This document shows positions 1-7,409 of a stretch of 14,972 nucleotides of DNA, piece after piece (within the stretch, counting starts at the first letter, position 1; each line of letters opens with the position of its first letter). The DNA is taken from positions 1 through 14,972 of the forward strand of contig CAZODA010000068.1 in the NCBI GenBank assembly GCA_964578485.1. The letters are read 5' to 3'. The position numbers and the translations under genes are program-made. The DNA is from CAZODA01 sp964578485. GTDB lineage: Bacteria; Bacteroidota; Bacteroidia; Bacteroidales; Marinilabiliaceae. The notes beneath the pieces were generated by a model. That model worked only from the letters and a program-made list of their open reading frames with translations. It was not told the origin of the DNA and searched no databases.

Positions 1-4
1 CCGG

Positions 5-32
5 AAATAAAATATCCCGCTGAAGCGGGATA
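5..32 (-). terminator. Rho-independent terminator of the tRNA-Ser unit
   Basis: An 8-bp perfect stem (TATCCCGC at 13-20, GCGGGATA at 25-32) closes on a TGAA loop. Read on the minus strand it is followed by TTTTATTT. It lies 12 nt past the tRNA 3' end, so it fits a terminator for the tRNA and for any read-through from hemG. Confidence 0.75.
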
Positions 33-43
33 ATTATTTGTTG

Positions 44-128
44 CGGAGAGAGAGGGATTCGAACCCCCGGACCCGTGAAGGTCAACGGTTTTCAAGACCG
101 CCGCATTCGACCGCTCTGCCATCTCTCC
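44..128 (-). tRNA. tRNA-Ser (anticodon TGA)
   Basis: This is an 85-nt class II tRNA on the minus strand. The acceptor stem is GGAGAGA (122-128) paired with TCTCTCC (45-51), with G as discriminator base at 44. The anticodon loop reads CTTGAAA, giving anticodon TGA at 92-94, which decodes UCA-type serine codons. A long variable arm follows the anticodon stem, as expected for serine, and the T loop is TTCGAAT closed by a GGGGG/CCCTC stem. The 3' CCA is not encoded: the next bases on the minus strand are CAA. It has its own promoter 12 nt upstream and a hairpin terminator downstream. Confidence 0.96.
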
Positions 129-140
129 TGTTTGCGTTTG

Positions 141-169
141 CAAAAATAGGGGATTAATTCAATTTCAAA
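141..169 (-). promoter_or_regulatory. Bacteroidota-type promoter for tRNA-Ser
   Basis: On the minus strand TATTTTTG (141-148) matches the Bacteroidota -7 box TAnnTTTG exactly. A TTTG (166-169) lies 17 nt upstream, in the place of the -33 element. The box ends 12 nt before the tRNA 5' end, so transcription would start a few bases upstream of the mature tRNA. The spacer is slightly short of the usual value, so the -33 call is weaker than the -7 call. Confidence 0.6.
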
Positions 170-190
170 AATTATTTTGCTATATATTTT

Positions 191-1582
191 TTAATTTCTT
201 GCAGATTGTTTGTTTGCTTTTGTAAGTTGTTTGGCAATAAGTGTACCTTGTCGTATTCGTTCAGCCATTCCTATTCCATCACGTAAATTGCCTGCAAGTA
301 TTAGTCCCGGGAATTGGGATTCAATTTTAGCGATAGTTTTTAATCTCATATTTGTTGTAATATCATATTGCGGTATTGCTTGGTTGTGTCGGAATATTCG
401 GAATAGGTCCGGTTCTTCATTTGGTGGAATGAGCAGCATTAATTTTAATTCTTCCATAACAATGGTTTTTATGGAATCATCGTTTAGTTCCATCATTTCC
501 GGATTTTTGATTCCACCGAGGAAAACTGACAGTAAGGCTCCTTCTTTTGGTGCTCTGTTATTTAAGAATGCTGAAGGGAAAAGTATGCCAAGGATATTTC
601 TATTTTCTTTATGTGGGATTAGTCCGCCAAATGCTTTTAGAGGAATTCCTCTCCATTTTTTATATCCCACAGCCACTTGTATTACTTTGGCATACGGAAG
701 TTTGCTGATAATATTTTTTTCATTCAAATTTAGGAAGGGCAATAGTTTTTCAATTTCACTTGCACATGTGGTTGTAACAACTGTTGAAACAAGGTATTCG
801 AGTTTATTTTTATTTTGTTCGCTGCTTACAAAATACTTTTTTTCTTTCGGATATATTGTTGTATTGACGCAATTATATCTTATATTTTCTTCTCCAATTT
901 CTTTTATCAATGCTTTAATAAGTTGTTCAAGTCCTCCTGCAATTGAATAAATTTGTTGTTTAGTTTTTTTGCCTCCAGCACTTTTTCTTTTTTTCTTTTT
1001 TGGAGGCTTCCCTTTTATAAACTCTATATATTCTTTTTCAAAGTTAAATCGTTTCGGTAGAACATATTTTATGATCAGGCTTGCCGGATTTCCTGCGTAT
1101 ATTCCCAAAATAAAGGGGTCAATGGAATAATTCAGAAACGATTGTCCCATGCGTTGGTTTACGAGATTTTCAAGAGTCTCTTCAGCTCCTATATTTTTTT
1201 TGTTTAAAGGTTCCATCAGCATTTTCAGCTTATCGCGCCATTTAAAAAGTGGAGTTTTTATTCCTTCTTTAAGGCAATACGGAAGGGCATACCATCTGTA
1301 ACCTTTCCATATAAGGCGTTTTCTTGCTTCTTCATTAATAGGCTCATATTTTATAGAAGTTTCCAACAATTTAAATAGATCGGTAACCTGAGGGTGGGTA
1401 ATAACGCCTGAATTAGGTCCGCTTTCAAAAATAAATTCGTTTTCACTGTGAGTTTGTATAGATCCTCCGGCACGGTTTGAACGTTCCAATATCGTGACTT
1501 CCCATCCGGCCCTTTTAAGAAAAAAAGCTGTTGTTAGTCCGGTTAAACCTGCACCTATAATTATTGCTGATCTGTTATTCAT
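191..1582 (-). CDS. hemG: Protoporphyrinogen oxidase (HemG/HemY-type, FAD flavoprotein)
   Basis: This enzyme oxidises protoporphyrinogen IX (or coproporphyrinogen) in the late steps of haem synthesis, with FAD and oxygen, usually as a membrane-associated monotopic protein. The 463-aa length is normal for the family. Residues 6-16 form the Rossmann FAD loop (IIIGAGLTGL) and E33 is the expected ribose-binding acidic residue, followed by RAGG (37-40). GPNSG at 55-59 and GIYAGNP near 160-166 are typical of PPOX proteins. The C-terminus (LILAGNLRDGIGMAERI) is the second FAD-contacting element. A lysine-rich stretch at about 190-209 sits in the middle domain and may be a surface loop. The start is the ATG at 1580-1582, just before the FAD fold. 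The gene ends 62 bp before the tRNA with no terminator between. Function as a PPOX-family oxidase is secure; exact porphyrinogen preference is not. Confidence 0.88.
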   Translation of the reverse strand: MNNRSAIIIGAGLTGLTTAFFLKRAGWEVTILERSNRAGGSIQTHSENEFIFESGPNSGVITHPQVTDLFKLLETSIKYEPINEEARKRLIWKGYRWYALPYCLKEGIKTPLFKWRDKLKMLMEPLNKKNIGAEETLENLVNQRMGQSFLNYSIDPFILGIYAGNPASLIIKYVLPKRFNFEKEYIEFIKGKPPKKKKRKSAGGKKTKQQIYSIAGGLEQLIKALIKEIGEENIRYNCVNTTIYPKEKKYFVSSEQNKNKLEYLVSTVVTTTCASEIEKLLPFLNLNEKNIISKLPYAKVIQVAVGYKKWRGIPLKAFGGLIPHKENRNILGILFPSAFLNNRAPKEGALLSVFLGGIKNPEMMELNDDSIKTIVMEELKLMLLIPPNEEPDLFRIFRHNQAIPQYDITTNMRLKTIAKIESQFPGLILAGNLRDGIGMAERIRQGTLIAKQLTKANKQSARN

Positions 1583-1805
1583 ATATTTCTATTATCAGAA
1601 TCAATTTTTGTTTTGTGCTTTTATATTTCCCTGCATTACCAACTAATAAAGTAAACCTTAGTAGAACTATTCTCTTCATTATCAATATAGCATACTTTTT
1701 TACTATATATTAAATAACGTTTTTTTAACTGAAATGTTTGAATAGATATTTGAAGATTTATAATAATATTTTGTATAAGTTTTTATTAAAATGTATTGAA
1801 ATTTT

Positions 1806-1834
1806 AATAATTCAGCATTTAGGGCTGAATTATT
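1806..1834 (-). terminator. Hairpin terminator after the mevalonate operon
   Basis: A perfect 11-bp inverted repeat (1806-1816 and 1824-1834) encloses a 7-nt loop, 20 nt past the stop codon of the mevalonate kinase gene. The stem is AT-rich at its base. The minus-strand 3' flank is AAAATTTC rather than a clean T run, so it is a plausible but not classical intrinsic terminator. Confidence 0.55.
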
Positions 1835-1854
1835 TTTAAAATTCATACACATTC

Positions 1855-2829
1855 TTAGCGTTGATAAACAGGTATGATCTCCATATTTTTATTGTTAAAT
1901 CTTTTTTTGACCTTGTTATAATTTTTGGTAAATCCTATAATAAAGCCATCACCTCCTGAACCACAGAGTTTTAACAAATATTCTTCTGTAGTAATCCCAT
2001 ATAACCATTCCATTTCAAGCGAGGCGGGAATCATAGTTTTAAAATGTTCGTATTGAAAAAGCGACAAGGCCTTAAGCGACTTTGTAAATTTGTCTATATC
2101 TCCTGCTATCAAGTCTTTTATGCACTTGTTGTTTAAGGGGATATATTCATTTTTCATTAATTTTAGATAGCTGTTGTCTTCACAGTTTTTCATAAACTGT
2201 TCAACAAGTGGTGCAGTTTTCCCCGATTTACCGCTGTCAATCAGAAAAATAGCATCTTCAGGAGTAAGATTGTAACGTGGAATACCAATTGTTTCTATGC
2301 TATGATCTTCTTTCAGCAAGAGTGGGCGTTTTATATAGCACACAAGGGGGTCTATACCTGAGCTGGTTCCATGAAACCATGATTCGAGTATTGACAGTTC
2401 ATTTTTAAGTTTAAGCAAGTCATTCGGTGAATTTGAATATTTATTGTCAACCTTATTAGTTTTGTATTTATGATATAATGCTGCAACAAGAGCTCCACTA
2501 CTCCCAAGACCATAACCTTCAGGAATTGATGATTCGAAATACAGACCTTTTTCTAAGTCTTTTTCGAAGAGCCCCAAGTTAAAACTAAATGGTATCTGGT
2601 TGTTATTTTTAAGCTTATGCAGATATACAAGGTATTCTTTTAGCAATAAATTACTTTTTTTCGCAAAATCAAGGTTGGTATATTTTAAAGAGTTGTAAAA
2701 TTCTAATGATCCGTTGAAATGGGCATAGGGAATTGTTAGTCCCATAGAACCTAAGATTATGCTATATTCTCCAAACAGCAAAATTTTTGAATAAAAAGAA
2801 GTATTGTTTTTTTTATTGTTTGTTGGCAT
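1855..2829 (-). CDS. mvk: Mevalonate kinase (GHMP kinase superfamily)
   Basis: Predicted to phosphorylate (R)-mevalonate to 5-phosphomevalonate with ATP in the cytosol. The 324-aa protein has all three GHMP motifs: motif 1 KILLFGEYSIILGS (15-28), the ATP-binding motif 2 PEGYGLGSSGA (103-113), and motif 3 LCGSGGDGF (288-296). HGTSSGID (153-160) matches the mevalonate kinase signature HGxxSGID, with D160 as the expected catalytic base; this separates it from the other GHMP kinase in the operon. It is the last gene of the three-gene operon, 4 bp after the decarboxylase stop, and is followed by a hairpin. The start is ATG at 2827-2829. The N-terminus is Asn/Lys-rich for about 10 residues before the fold. 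The choice of mevalonate kinase over another sugar or isoprenoid GHMP kinase rests on HGxxSGID and on the neighbours. Confidence 0.85.
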   Translation of the reverse strand: MPTNNKKNNTSFYSKILLFGEYSIILGSMGLTIPYAHFNGSLEFYNSLKYTNLDFAKKSNLLLKEYLVYLHKLKNNNQIPFSFNLGLFEKDLEKGLYFESSIPEGYGLGSSGALVAALYHKYKTNKVDNKYSNSPNDLLKLKNELSILESWFHGTSSGIDPLVCYIKRPLLLKEDHSIETIGIPRYNLTPEDAIFLIDSGKSGKTAPLVEQFMKNCEDNSYLKLMKNEYIPLNNKCIKDLIAGDIDKFTKSLKALSLFQYEHFKTMIPASLEMEWLYGITTEEYLLKLCGSGGDGFIIGFTKNYNKVKKRFNNKNMEIIPVYQR

Positions 2830-2833
2830 ATTG

Positions 2834-3895
2834 TTAAAAATTTGTATAAATGTTTTCAGGACCTTGCCCTATTTCGTCAAAGATTATTTGTCCATTATAA
2901 CAGAGTGGGCGTAATTCTTTCTTTATCCAAGGTAGAATAACTTCCTCTTCCTTTTCGGGATACAGCAGGTGTACATTTGGTCCGGCATCCATGCTGAAGC
3001 CTGCCATAATATTCTTTTGCGTTCGTAATTCTCTGATCTTATCAATAATAAGAAGAGTATTTGGTTTTAGAAGTGTATATGAAGGACTTGAACTCATCAT
3101 CAAAGCGTGTAGTGAGAGGGCTTCATTTTCTGCAATTTCAATAAAGGAATTCCAGTCGCCTTTTGCCAATGCTTGTAAAAGGTTTTCAGTATTTTTAAAA
3201 GCCTGCTTGATACGGCTTTCATTATAAGGATGAGTTTGCATCAAGCTGTGGCCTTCACTGCTGCTTATAGCTTTTTGTGAAGGGTCAACAATTAAAATTG
3301 CATCCCTTAGATTTCGGAAAGATGCGTCGATTGAATTGTAATTTATAGGAATAGCATACATATTTGAGCTTTCCGGATGTCTGGGATATGCACCCCATAA
3401 GTTCCAATAACCATAAACCGAGCGTGCTGCACTTCCCGAACCCATACGTGCTAAACTTGAAGCCATCATTAAATCGGGTTTGACAGGATCTTTATCCATT
3501 GTAATATTATGCAATGATACAAGACAGAGGGCAAGAGCACTCATACTACTTGCCGATGAAGCAATTCCCGAAGAATGTGGAAAGTTTGCACTACTCTCTA
3601 TATAAAGATGATGTTGATCAATAAAAGGTAAATATTGCTTCGCCTGATTAAGGAAAAAATGAATCCTTTGATGAAAGGAGGGCTTTGATTTCCCGTTAAA
3701 TGTAAAAGTAAAGCTGCCGGCTTTGCCTTCTTTGCTTGCGCTAACTCTGGTTTTTGTTACTGAATGTTTTAATGAAAAACTGATATTGGGGTTCAAGGGT
3801 TCCTGCTGACCTTTTTTACCCCAATATTTAACTATTGCGAGATTCGAAGGACTGCTCCATTCAGATATTGCATTTAAGGCTTTGGCGTTTATCAT
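2834..3895 (-). CDS. mvaD: Diphosphomevalonate decarboxylase
   Basis: Catalyses ATP-dependent decarboxylation of mevalonate 5-diphosphate to isopentenyl diphosphate, the last step of the classical mevalonate pathway. The family signatures are clear: SNLAIVKYWGK (17-27) with K23, ANFPHSSGIASSAS (103-116) as the phosphate-binding loop, LARMGSGSAARS (148-159), and FSMDAGPNVHL (300-310) with the catalytic aspartate at D303. The 353-aa length is within the family range. The start is ATG at 3893-3895. It lies 39 bp after the GYDIA kinase and 4 bp before the mevalonate kinase, so the three are probably one transcript. Its presence argues for the eukaryote-like (classical) route rather than the archaeal phosphomevalonate decarboxylase or anhydromevalonate routes. 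Confidence 0.93.
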   Translation of the reverse strand: MINAKALNAISEWSSPSNLAIVKYWGKKGQQEPLNPNISFSLKHSVTKTRVSASKEGKAGSFTFTFNGKSKPSFHQRIHFFLNQAKQYLPFIDQHHLYIESSANFPHSSGIASSASSMSALALCLVSLHNITMDKDPVKPDLMMASSLARMGSGSAARSVYGYWNLWGAYPRHPESSNMYAIPINYNSIDASFRNLRDAILIVDPSQKAISSSEGHSLMQTHPYNESRIKQAFKNTENLLQALAKGDWNSFIEIAENEALSLHALMMSSSPSYTLLKPNTLLIIDKIRELRTQKNIMAGFSMDAGPNVHLLYPEKEEEVILPWIKKELRPLCYNGQIIFDEIGQGPENIYTNF

Positions 3896-3934
3896 TGTGT
3901 TTCTTTTATCGCCATGTTAATTAACGTTCCTTTA

Positions 3935-4846
3935 TTATAATAGTTCAATAATGATATCAGAAAGCTTAAAGCTTATCGGATAGCCCTTTTTTTTGAACCA
4001 TAGTGCTGAGTAGTTAAAATCATTATGTGAGGCAAACAAAACGAAATCGCCACCCCATGCGCCGAGTGATTTTATTGCACCCTTAAAATCAGGAAAAAGT
4101 TTTTCATGAACTGGTGTAGCTTTGATTATTTTCGCAATGATTTGTTCATGTTCTTTTATCAGTTCCATGAAACTTTCAATATTATCTGTATTAACAAAGG
4201 CTTTTGTAATTTCGTTAATACGATTTACAGCCTCATTATGGTCAATATTTTCTTTAAACACCCTTTTTATTTCCCGCTGTGAACTTTGTTTTTTATTGAG
4301 CCAAAGCACAGCTAAATTGTCTATGAAGGGCGGAGAGAATTTTACCGTTTGAATGATAGCTTCTTCATTTAAACGTTGAAAAAATATTGGCTGTTGGGTA
4401 TTTGCGCATGCAAGGTCATAGCCTGAACCACCAAAGGTTTTCTCCAGCAAATGATAGGGGTTTATTTTTAGGTATTGCGATAAAAGATGAATTAAAGTAG
4501 AGCTGCTTCCCCAGCCCCAGTTGGGATGAAATTCAAGTGTAGTGGTGATTTTTTTGTTCCTTAGTTTTTCTATGGCATTATCTGAAATTTTTGTACATGC
4601 AATAAGGATTTGTTGAAGTTTTTTTGCTTTTTGATCATTATTGCATTTTAATATATTAAGCTGATTATCAAACTCTACCTTGAACCAGTTTTGATCAAGA
4701 AATCTTGCTATCCATTTTAGTTTGTTGTTATTCTCTTTAACCTTCATTTTTTGCCCTTTATTTAAAGGGACCGCCAATGCAAGAGCTCCTGTCATCACTA
4801 AATATTCTCCGGTCAAAAGCAATTTACCATGGGCATAAAATTCCAT
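3935..4846 (-). CDS. GYDIA-family GHMP kinase, probable phosphomevalonate kinase
   Basis: A GHMP kinase of 303 aa counted from the ATG at 4844-4846; a GTG directly upstream (4847-4849) would add one residue and is less likely. Seen from that ATG: motif 1 GKLLLTGEYLVMTGALALAVP starts near residue 7, motif 2 is a divergent NWGWGSSSTL (about 109-118), then FGGSGYDLACA (about 138-148), and a C-terminal GAWGGDF (about 262-268) in place of the usual motif 3. The GYDLA block is the hallmark of the Bacteroidota GYDIA GHMP kinases. The operon already has a mevalonate kinase and a decarboxylase, and the missing step is phosphomevalonate kinase, so that is the inferred role: 5-phosphomevalonate plus ATP to 5-diphosphomevalonate. 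This assignment rests on pathway gap-filling, not on a known catalytic signature. It is the first gene of its operon. Confidence 0.75.
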   Translation of the reverse strand: MEFYAHGKLLLTGEYLVMTGALALAVPLNKGQKMKVKENNNKLKWIARFLDQNWFKVEFDNQLNILKCNNDQKAKKLQQILIACTKISDNAIEKLRNKKITTTLEFHPNWGWGSSSTLIHLLSQYLKINPYHLLEKTFGGSGYDLACANTQQPIFFQRLNEEAIIQTVKFSPPFIDNLAVLWLNKKQSSQREIKRVFKENIDHNEAVNRINEITKAFVNTDNIESFMELIKEHEQIIAKIIKATPVHEKLFPDFKGAIKSLGAWGGDFVLFASHNDFNYSALWFKKKGYPISFKLSDIIIELL

Positions 4847-4983
4847 CACAATAATTTTAGACTTTTATTATCAGTTTCAAATAATGAGAGCTAAAACAAA
4901 AATTTTGTTTTGTGTTTTAACAAATAATACTCACCAACATAAACACTTTAATCTACTTATTCGTTTATGAATAAAGATTGTTT
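4847..4983. promoter_or_regulatory. Divergent promoter region between the two isoprenoid operons
   Basis: About 137 bp of AT-rich sequence separates the two divergent start codons, so both operon promoters should lie here. It holds a perfect palindrome with 9-bp arms, AAAACAAAA (4893-4901) and TTTTGTTTT (4903-4911), a candidate operator shared by both directions. No exact TAnnTTTG box is visible on either strand. On the minus strand ATTATTTG occurs twice and AATTTTTG once, none of them a clean match. Promoter positions therefore cannot be fixed. Confidence 0.45.
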
Positions 4984-6591
4984 ATGAAAAAGGATGATGA
5001 TCAGCTTTATATAAAATCAGCTTACAACTCAAAAAGCAATAATTATAACAGGCAGCTTGCTAAAAAGTTGCTTAATATATTGCGTGAAATTAGTGTAGGA
5101 GGCTCACCTGAGTCGAAGCAACGACATAGATCAAGGGGGAAATTATTTGTTCGTGATCGTATAAGTCGCTTATTGGATCCTGAAAGTTCCTTTTTGGAGT
5201 TATCGGCATTAGCCGCCTATGACCAGTATAGTAATGAATTTCCTGCTGCCGGTATTATTACCGGAATAGGTGTAATTCATGGGAGAGAGGTAATGCTTAT
5301 TGCCAATGATGCCACAGTGAAGGGTGGCACTTATATTCATGAGACTATTAAAAAGCACTTGCGGGCTCAGGAAATAGCAGAAGAAAACAATTTACCCTGT
5401 ATTTATTTAGTTGATTCAGGGGGAATCTTCTTACCGGAACAAGCAAAAGTTTTTCCCGACAAAAATGATTTTGGAAGGATTTTTTACAATCAAGCTCGTC
5501 TTTCTGCTGCAGGCATACCCCAAATATCTGTGGTAATGGGTTCTTGCACTGCTGGTGGTGCCTATATTCCGGCAATGAGTGATGAAACGATAATAGTACG
5601 TAATCAGGGTACTATCTTCCTTGCCGGTCCTCCTTTGGTTAAGGCAGCAACAGGCGAGGAGGTAACATCCGAAGAATTGGGTGGTGCTGATGTTCATACC
5701 CGCATATCGGGCGTTGCCGACCATATGGCCGAAAATGATGATCATGCACTGTCCATTTGTCGTTCTATAATCGCTAATATTCCTTACAGCAATAAATCTT
5801 CAGGTCTGCGCCATCCTGTAGTACCACCGCTTTGTCCGGCAGAAAATCTTTACGAATTAATTCCATCAAATAGTGATCCATGGCCTGATGTCAGAAAAAT
5901 TATTGAATGCATTATTGATGGGACAGAATTTACTGAATTTAAAAAGAATTATGGAACGACCCTGGTAACAGGATTTGCCAAATTGCACGGTTTTCAGGTT
6001 GGAATACTTGCCAATAACGGCATATTATTTTCCGAATCAGCTTTAAAGGGCACTCATTTTATTGAGCTTTGTAATTCCAGGGGTATTCCCATGATTTTTT
6101 TACAGAATATAACAGGATTCATGGTAGGTCGTGAATATGAGCATAAGGGAATAGCTAAGGATGGAGCCAAAATGGTCCATGCGCTTGCCAATTCGGTAGT
6201 TCCCTTTTTCACAGTAATAATTGGAGGCTCTTATGGAGCCGGAAATTATGCCATGGGTGGCAGAGCTTTTAATCCTCGTTTATTGTTTATGTGGCCAAAT
6301 GCCAGAATATCTGTTATGGGAGCCAGGCAAGCTGCAGATGTATTGTGTACATTAAAAAAGGATCAGCTTGCATCAAAAAATAAAGAGCTTTCCGATGCAG
6401 AAAAAAGTAAAATTGAAAAGGAGATTTTTGAAAAGTATGAAAAAGAAGGATCTCCCTGGTATAGTAGCTCCCGGCTTTGGGACGATGGTGTTATCGATCC
6501 TGTAAATACAAGGGATATGCTTGGGCTTGCTATTTCTGCTTCCCTCAATGCTCCAATAGGCCGGCCAAAATATGGCATTTTCAGAATGTAG
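4984..6591 (+). CDS. mccB: Methylcrotonyl-CoA carboxylase, carboxyltransferase (beta) subunit
   Basis: Transfers the carboxyl group from carboxybiotin to the gamma carbon of 3-methylcrotonyl-CoA, giving 3-methylglutaconyl-CoA, in leucine catabolism. From the ATG at 4984 the protein has 535 aa, the usual length; a TTG two codons earlier is less likely. Crotonase-fold carboxyltransferase motifs run throughout: ANDATVKGGTY (107-117), VDSGGIFLPEQAKVFPD (143-159), MGSCTAGGAYIPAMSDE (185-201), the GFMVGREYE block (378-386) and GGSYGAGNYAMGGRA (414-428), ending in KYGIFRM. These match MCC beta (LiuB) more closely than propionyl-CoA carboxylase. Geranyl-CoA carboxylase is the nearest alternative and cannot be fully excluded by eye. 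It is the first gene of a six-gene operon whose alpha subunit lies two genes on. Confidence 0.92.
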   Translation: MKKDDDQLYIKSAYNSKSNNYNRQLAKKLLNILREISVGGSPESKQRHRSRGKLFVRDRISRLLDPESSFLELSALAAYDQYSNEFPAAGIITGIGVIHGREVMLIANDATVKGGTYIHETIKKHLRAQEIAEENNLPCIYLVDSGGIFLPEQAKVFPDKNDFGRIFYNQARLSAAGIPQISVVMGSCTAGGAYIPAMSDETIIVRNQGTIFLAGPPLVKAATGEEVTSEELGGADVHTRISGVADHMAENDDHALSICRSIIANIPYSNKSSGLRHPVVPPLCPAENLYELIPSNSDPWPDVRKIIECIIDGTEFTEFKKNYGTTLVTGFAKLHGFQVGILANNGILFSESALKGTHFIELCNSRGIPMIFLQNITGFMVGREYEHKGIAKDGAKMVHALANSVVPFFTVIIGGSYGAGNYAMGGRAFNPRLLFMWPNARISVMGARQAADVLCTLKKDQLASKNKELSDAEKSKIEKEIFEKYEKEGSPWYSSSRLWDDGVIDPVNTRDMLGLAISASLNAPIGRPKYGIFRM

Positions 6592-6629
6592 CTTATCTAT
6601 TTAAATAGGATAAAAATTAAAGACATCAA

Positions 6630-7409
6630 ATGAGTATAAGAAAAAAATATGCCGATGAGGTCTGTTATCTTGAACTTAACAGACCTGATAAGAAAAATGC
6701 ACTTAACAGAGAAATGCTTGTTGAGCTTATTTCATTTTTGGAGACTTCGGTAAAATCAGCTGATTATAAGGTGCTTGTAATTTTAGGGAGGAAAGAGTTT
6801 CTTTCCTCGGGTGCCGACCTTGACTGGATGCGCAGTGGTATTGAGCAATCTTTTGAAGAAAACCTTGAAGATGCTCGACTTTTTAACCGCTTTTATCATC
6901 TTCTTGATAAATTTCCAAAACCTGTGATTGTGCGAGCAGACATGGGCGCCTATGGAGGAGCTGTTGGTATAGCTGCTTGTGCCGATATCGTTATTAGTGC
7001 TCCCGATGCCCGCTTTATGTTTAGTGAAGTAACACTTGGCTTAGTTCCTGCCACCGTAGCACCATATATAGTAAAAAAGGTAGGGATGGCTAATGCAAGG
7101 TATTTACTTTTAAGTGGCTTGCCCTTTAGTGGAGAGGAAGCTTTTACTTACAATCTTGTACAAAAAGTTTTTCCACTTGATAAAATTGAAGAAAAAACAA
7201 TAGAAATAGCAAGCCATATTGCCGGTAACAGTGGGCAGTCCCTTTTTCAGACTAAGTTACTAATGAACCGTCTTAGCGATCAGCTTGTTCAAATAGATAA
7301 AGAAATACAGGATTTGTGTGCCACAATGATTTCGGAGCTTAGAATTTCTCAGGAAAGTCAGAAAAGAGTAAGAGCTTTCCTTGAAAAGCGCAAAGGAAAA
7401 AATGAATGA
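6630..7409 (+). CDS. liuC: Methylglutaconyl-CoA hydratase (enoyl-CoA hydratase family)
   Basis: Predicted to hydrate 3-methylglutaconyl-CoA to 3-hydroxy-3-methylglutaryl-CoA (HMG-CoA), the reaction linking leucine breakdown to the mevalonate genes downstream. The 259-aa crotonase fold shows the oxyanion-hole elements SSGADLDWM (59-67) and AYGGAVGIAACAD (107-119), then FSEVTLGLVPATVAPY (131-146). E133 aligns with the second catalytic glutamate of enoyl-CoA hydratase. The first one is replaced by glycine (G113), as in LiuC-type proteins recalled from Pseudomonas. GADLxWM and LGLxPATxxPY are typical of LiuC. The gene starts 38 bp after mccB and overlaps mccA by 4 bp (ATGA), which suggests translational coupling and strengthens the assignment. 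Hydratases of this family are reversible. Confidence 0.85.
   Translation: MSIRKKYADEVCYLELNRPDKKNALNREMLVELISFLETSVKSADYKVLVILGRKEFLSSGADLDWMRSGIEQSFEENLEDARLFNRFYHLLDKFPKPVIVRADMGAYGGAVGIAACADIVISAPDARFMFSEVTLGLVPATVAPYIVKKVGMANARYLLLSGLPFSGEEAFTYNLVQKVFPLDKIEEKTIEIASHIAGNSGQSLFQTKLLMNRLSDQLVQIDKEIQDLCATMISELRISQESQKRVRAFLEKRKGKNE

Noticed and set aside
210..950. A 246-codon open frame on the plus strand
   Set aside because: It lies entirely antisense to hemG, whose FAD motifs are clear; the translation has no recognisable domain.
1583..1805. Small gene or RNA between hemG and the mevalonate kinase gene
   Set aside because: AT-rich sequence with no sustained open frame or RNA fold seen apart from the terminator hairpin downstream at 1806-1834.
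4978..4983. TTG start for mccB giving two extra residues
   Set aside because: An ATG follows two codons later and gives the usual subunit length; nothing favours the TTG.
5348..5745. Two overlapping minus-strand frames inside mccB
   Set aside because: Antisense shadows of a strongly conserved carboxyltransferase gene, with no domain similarity of their own.
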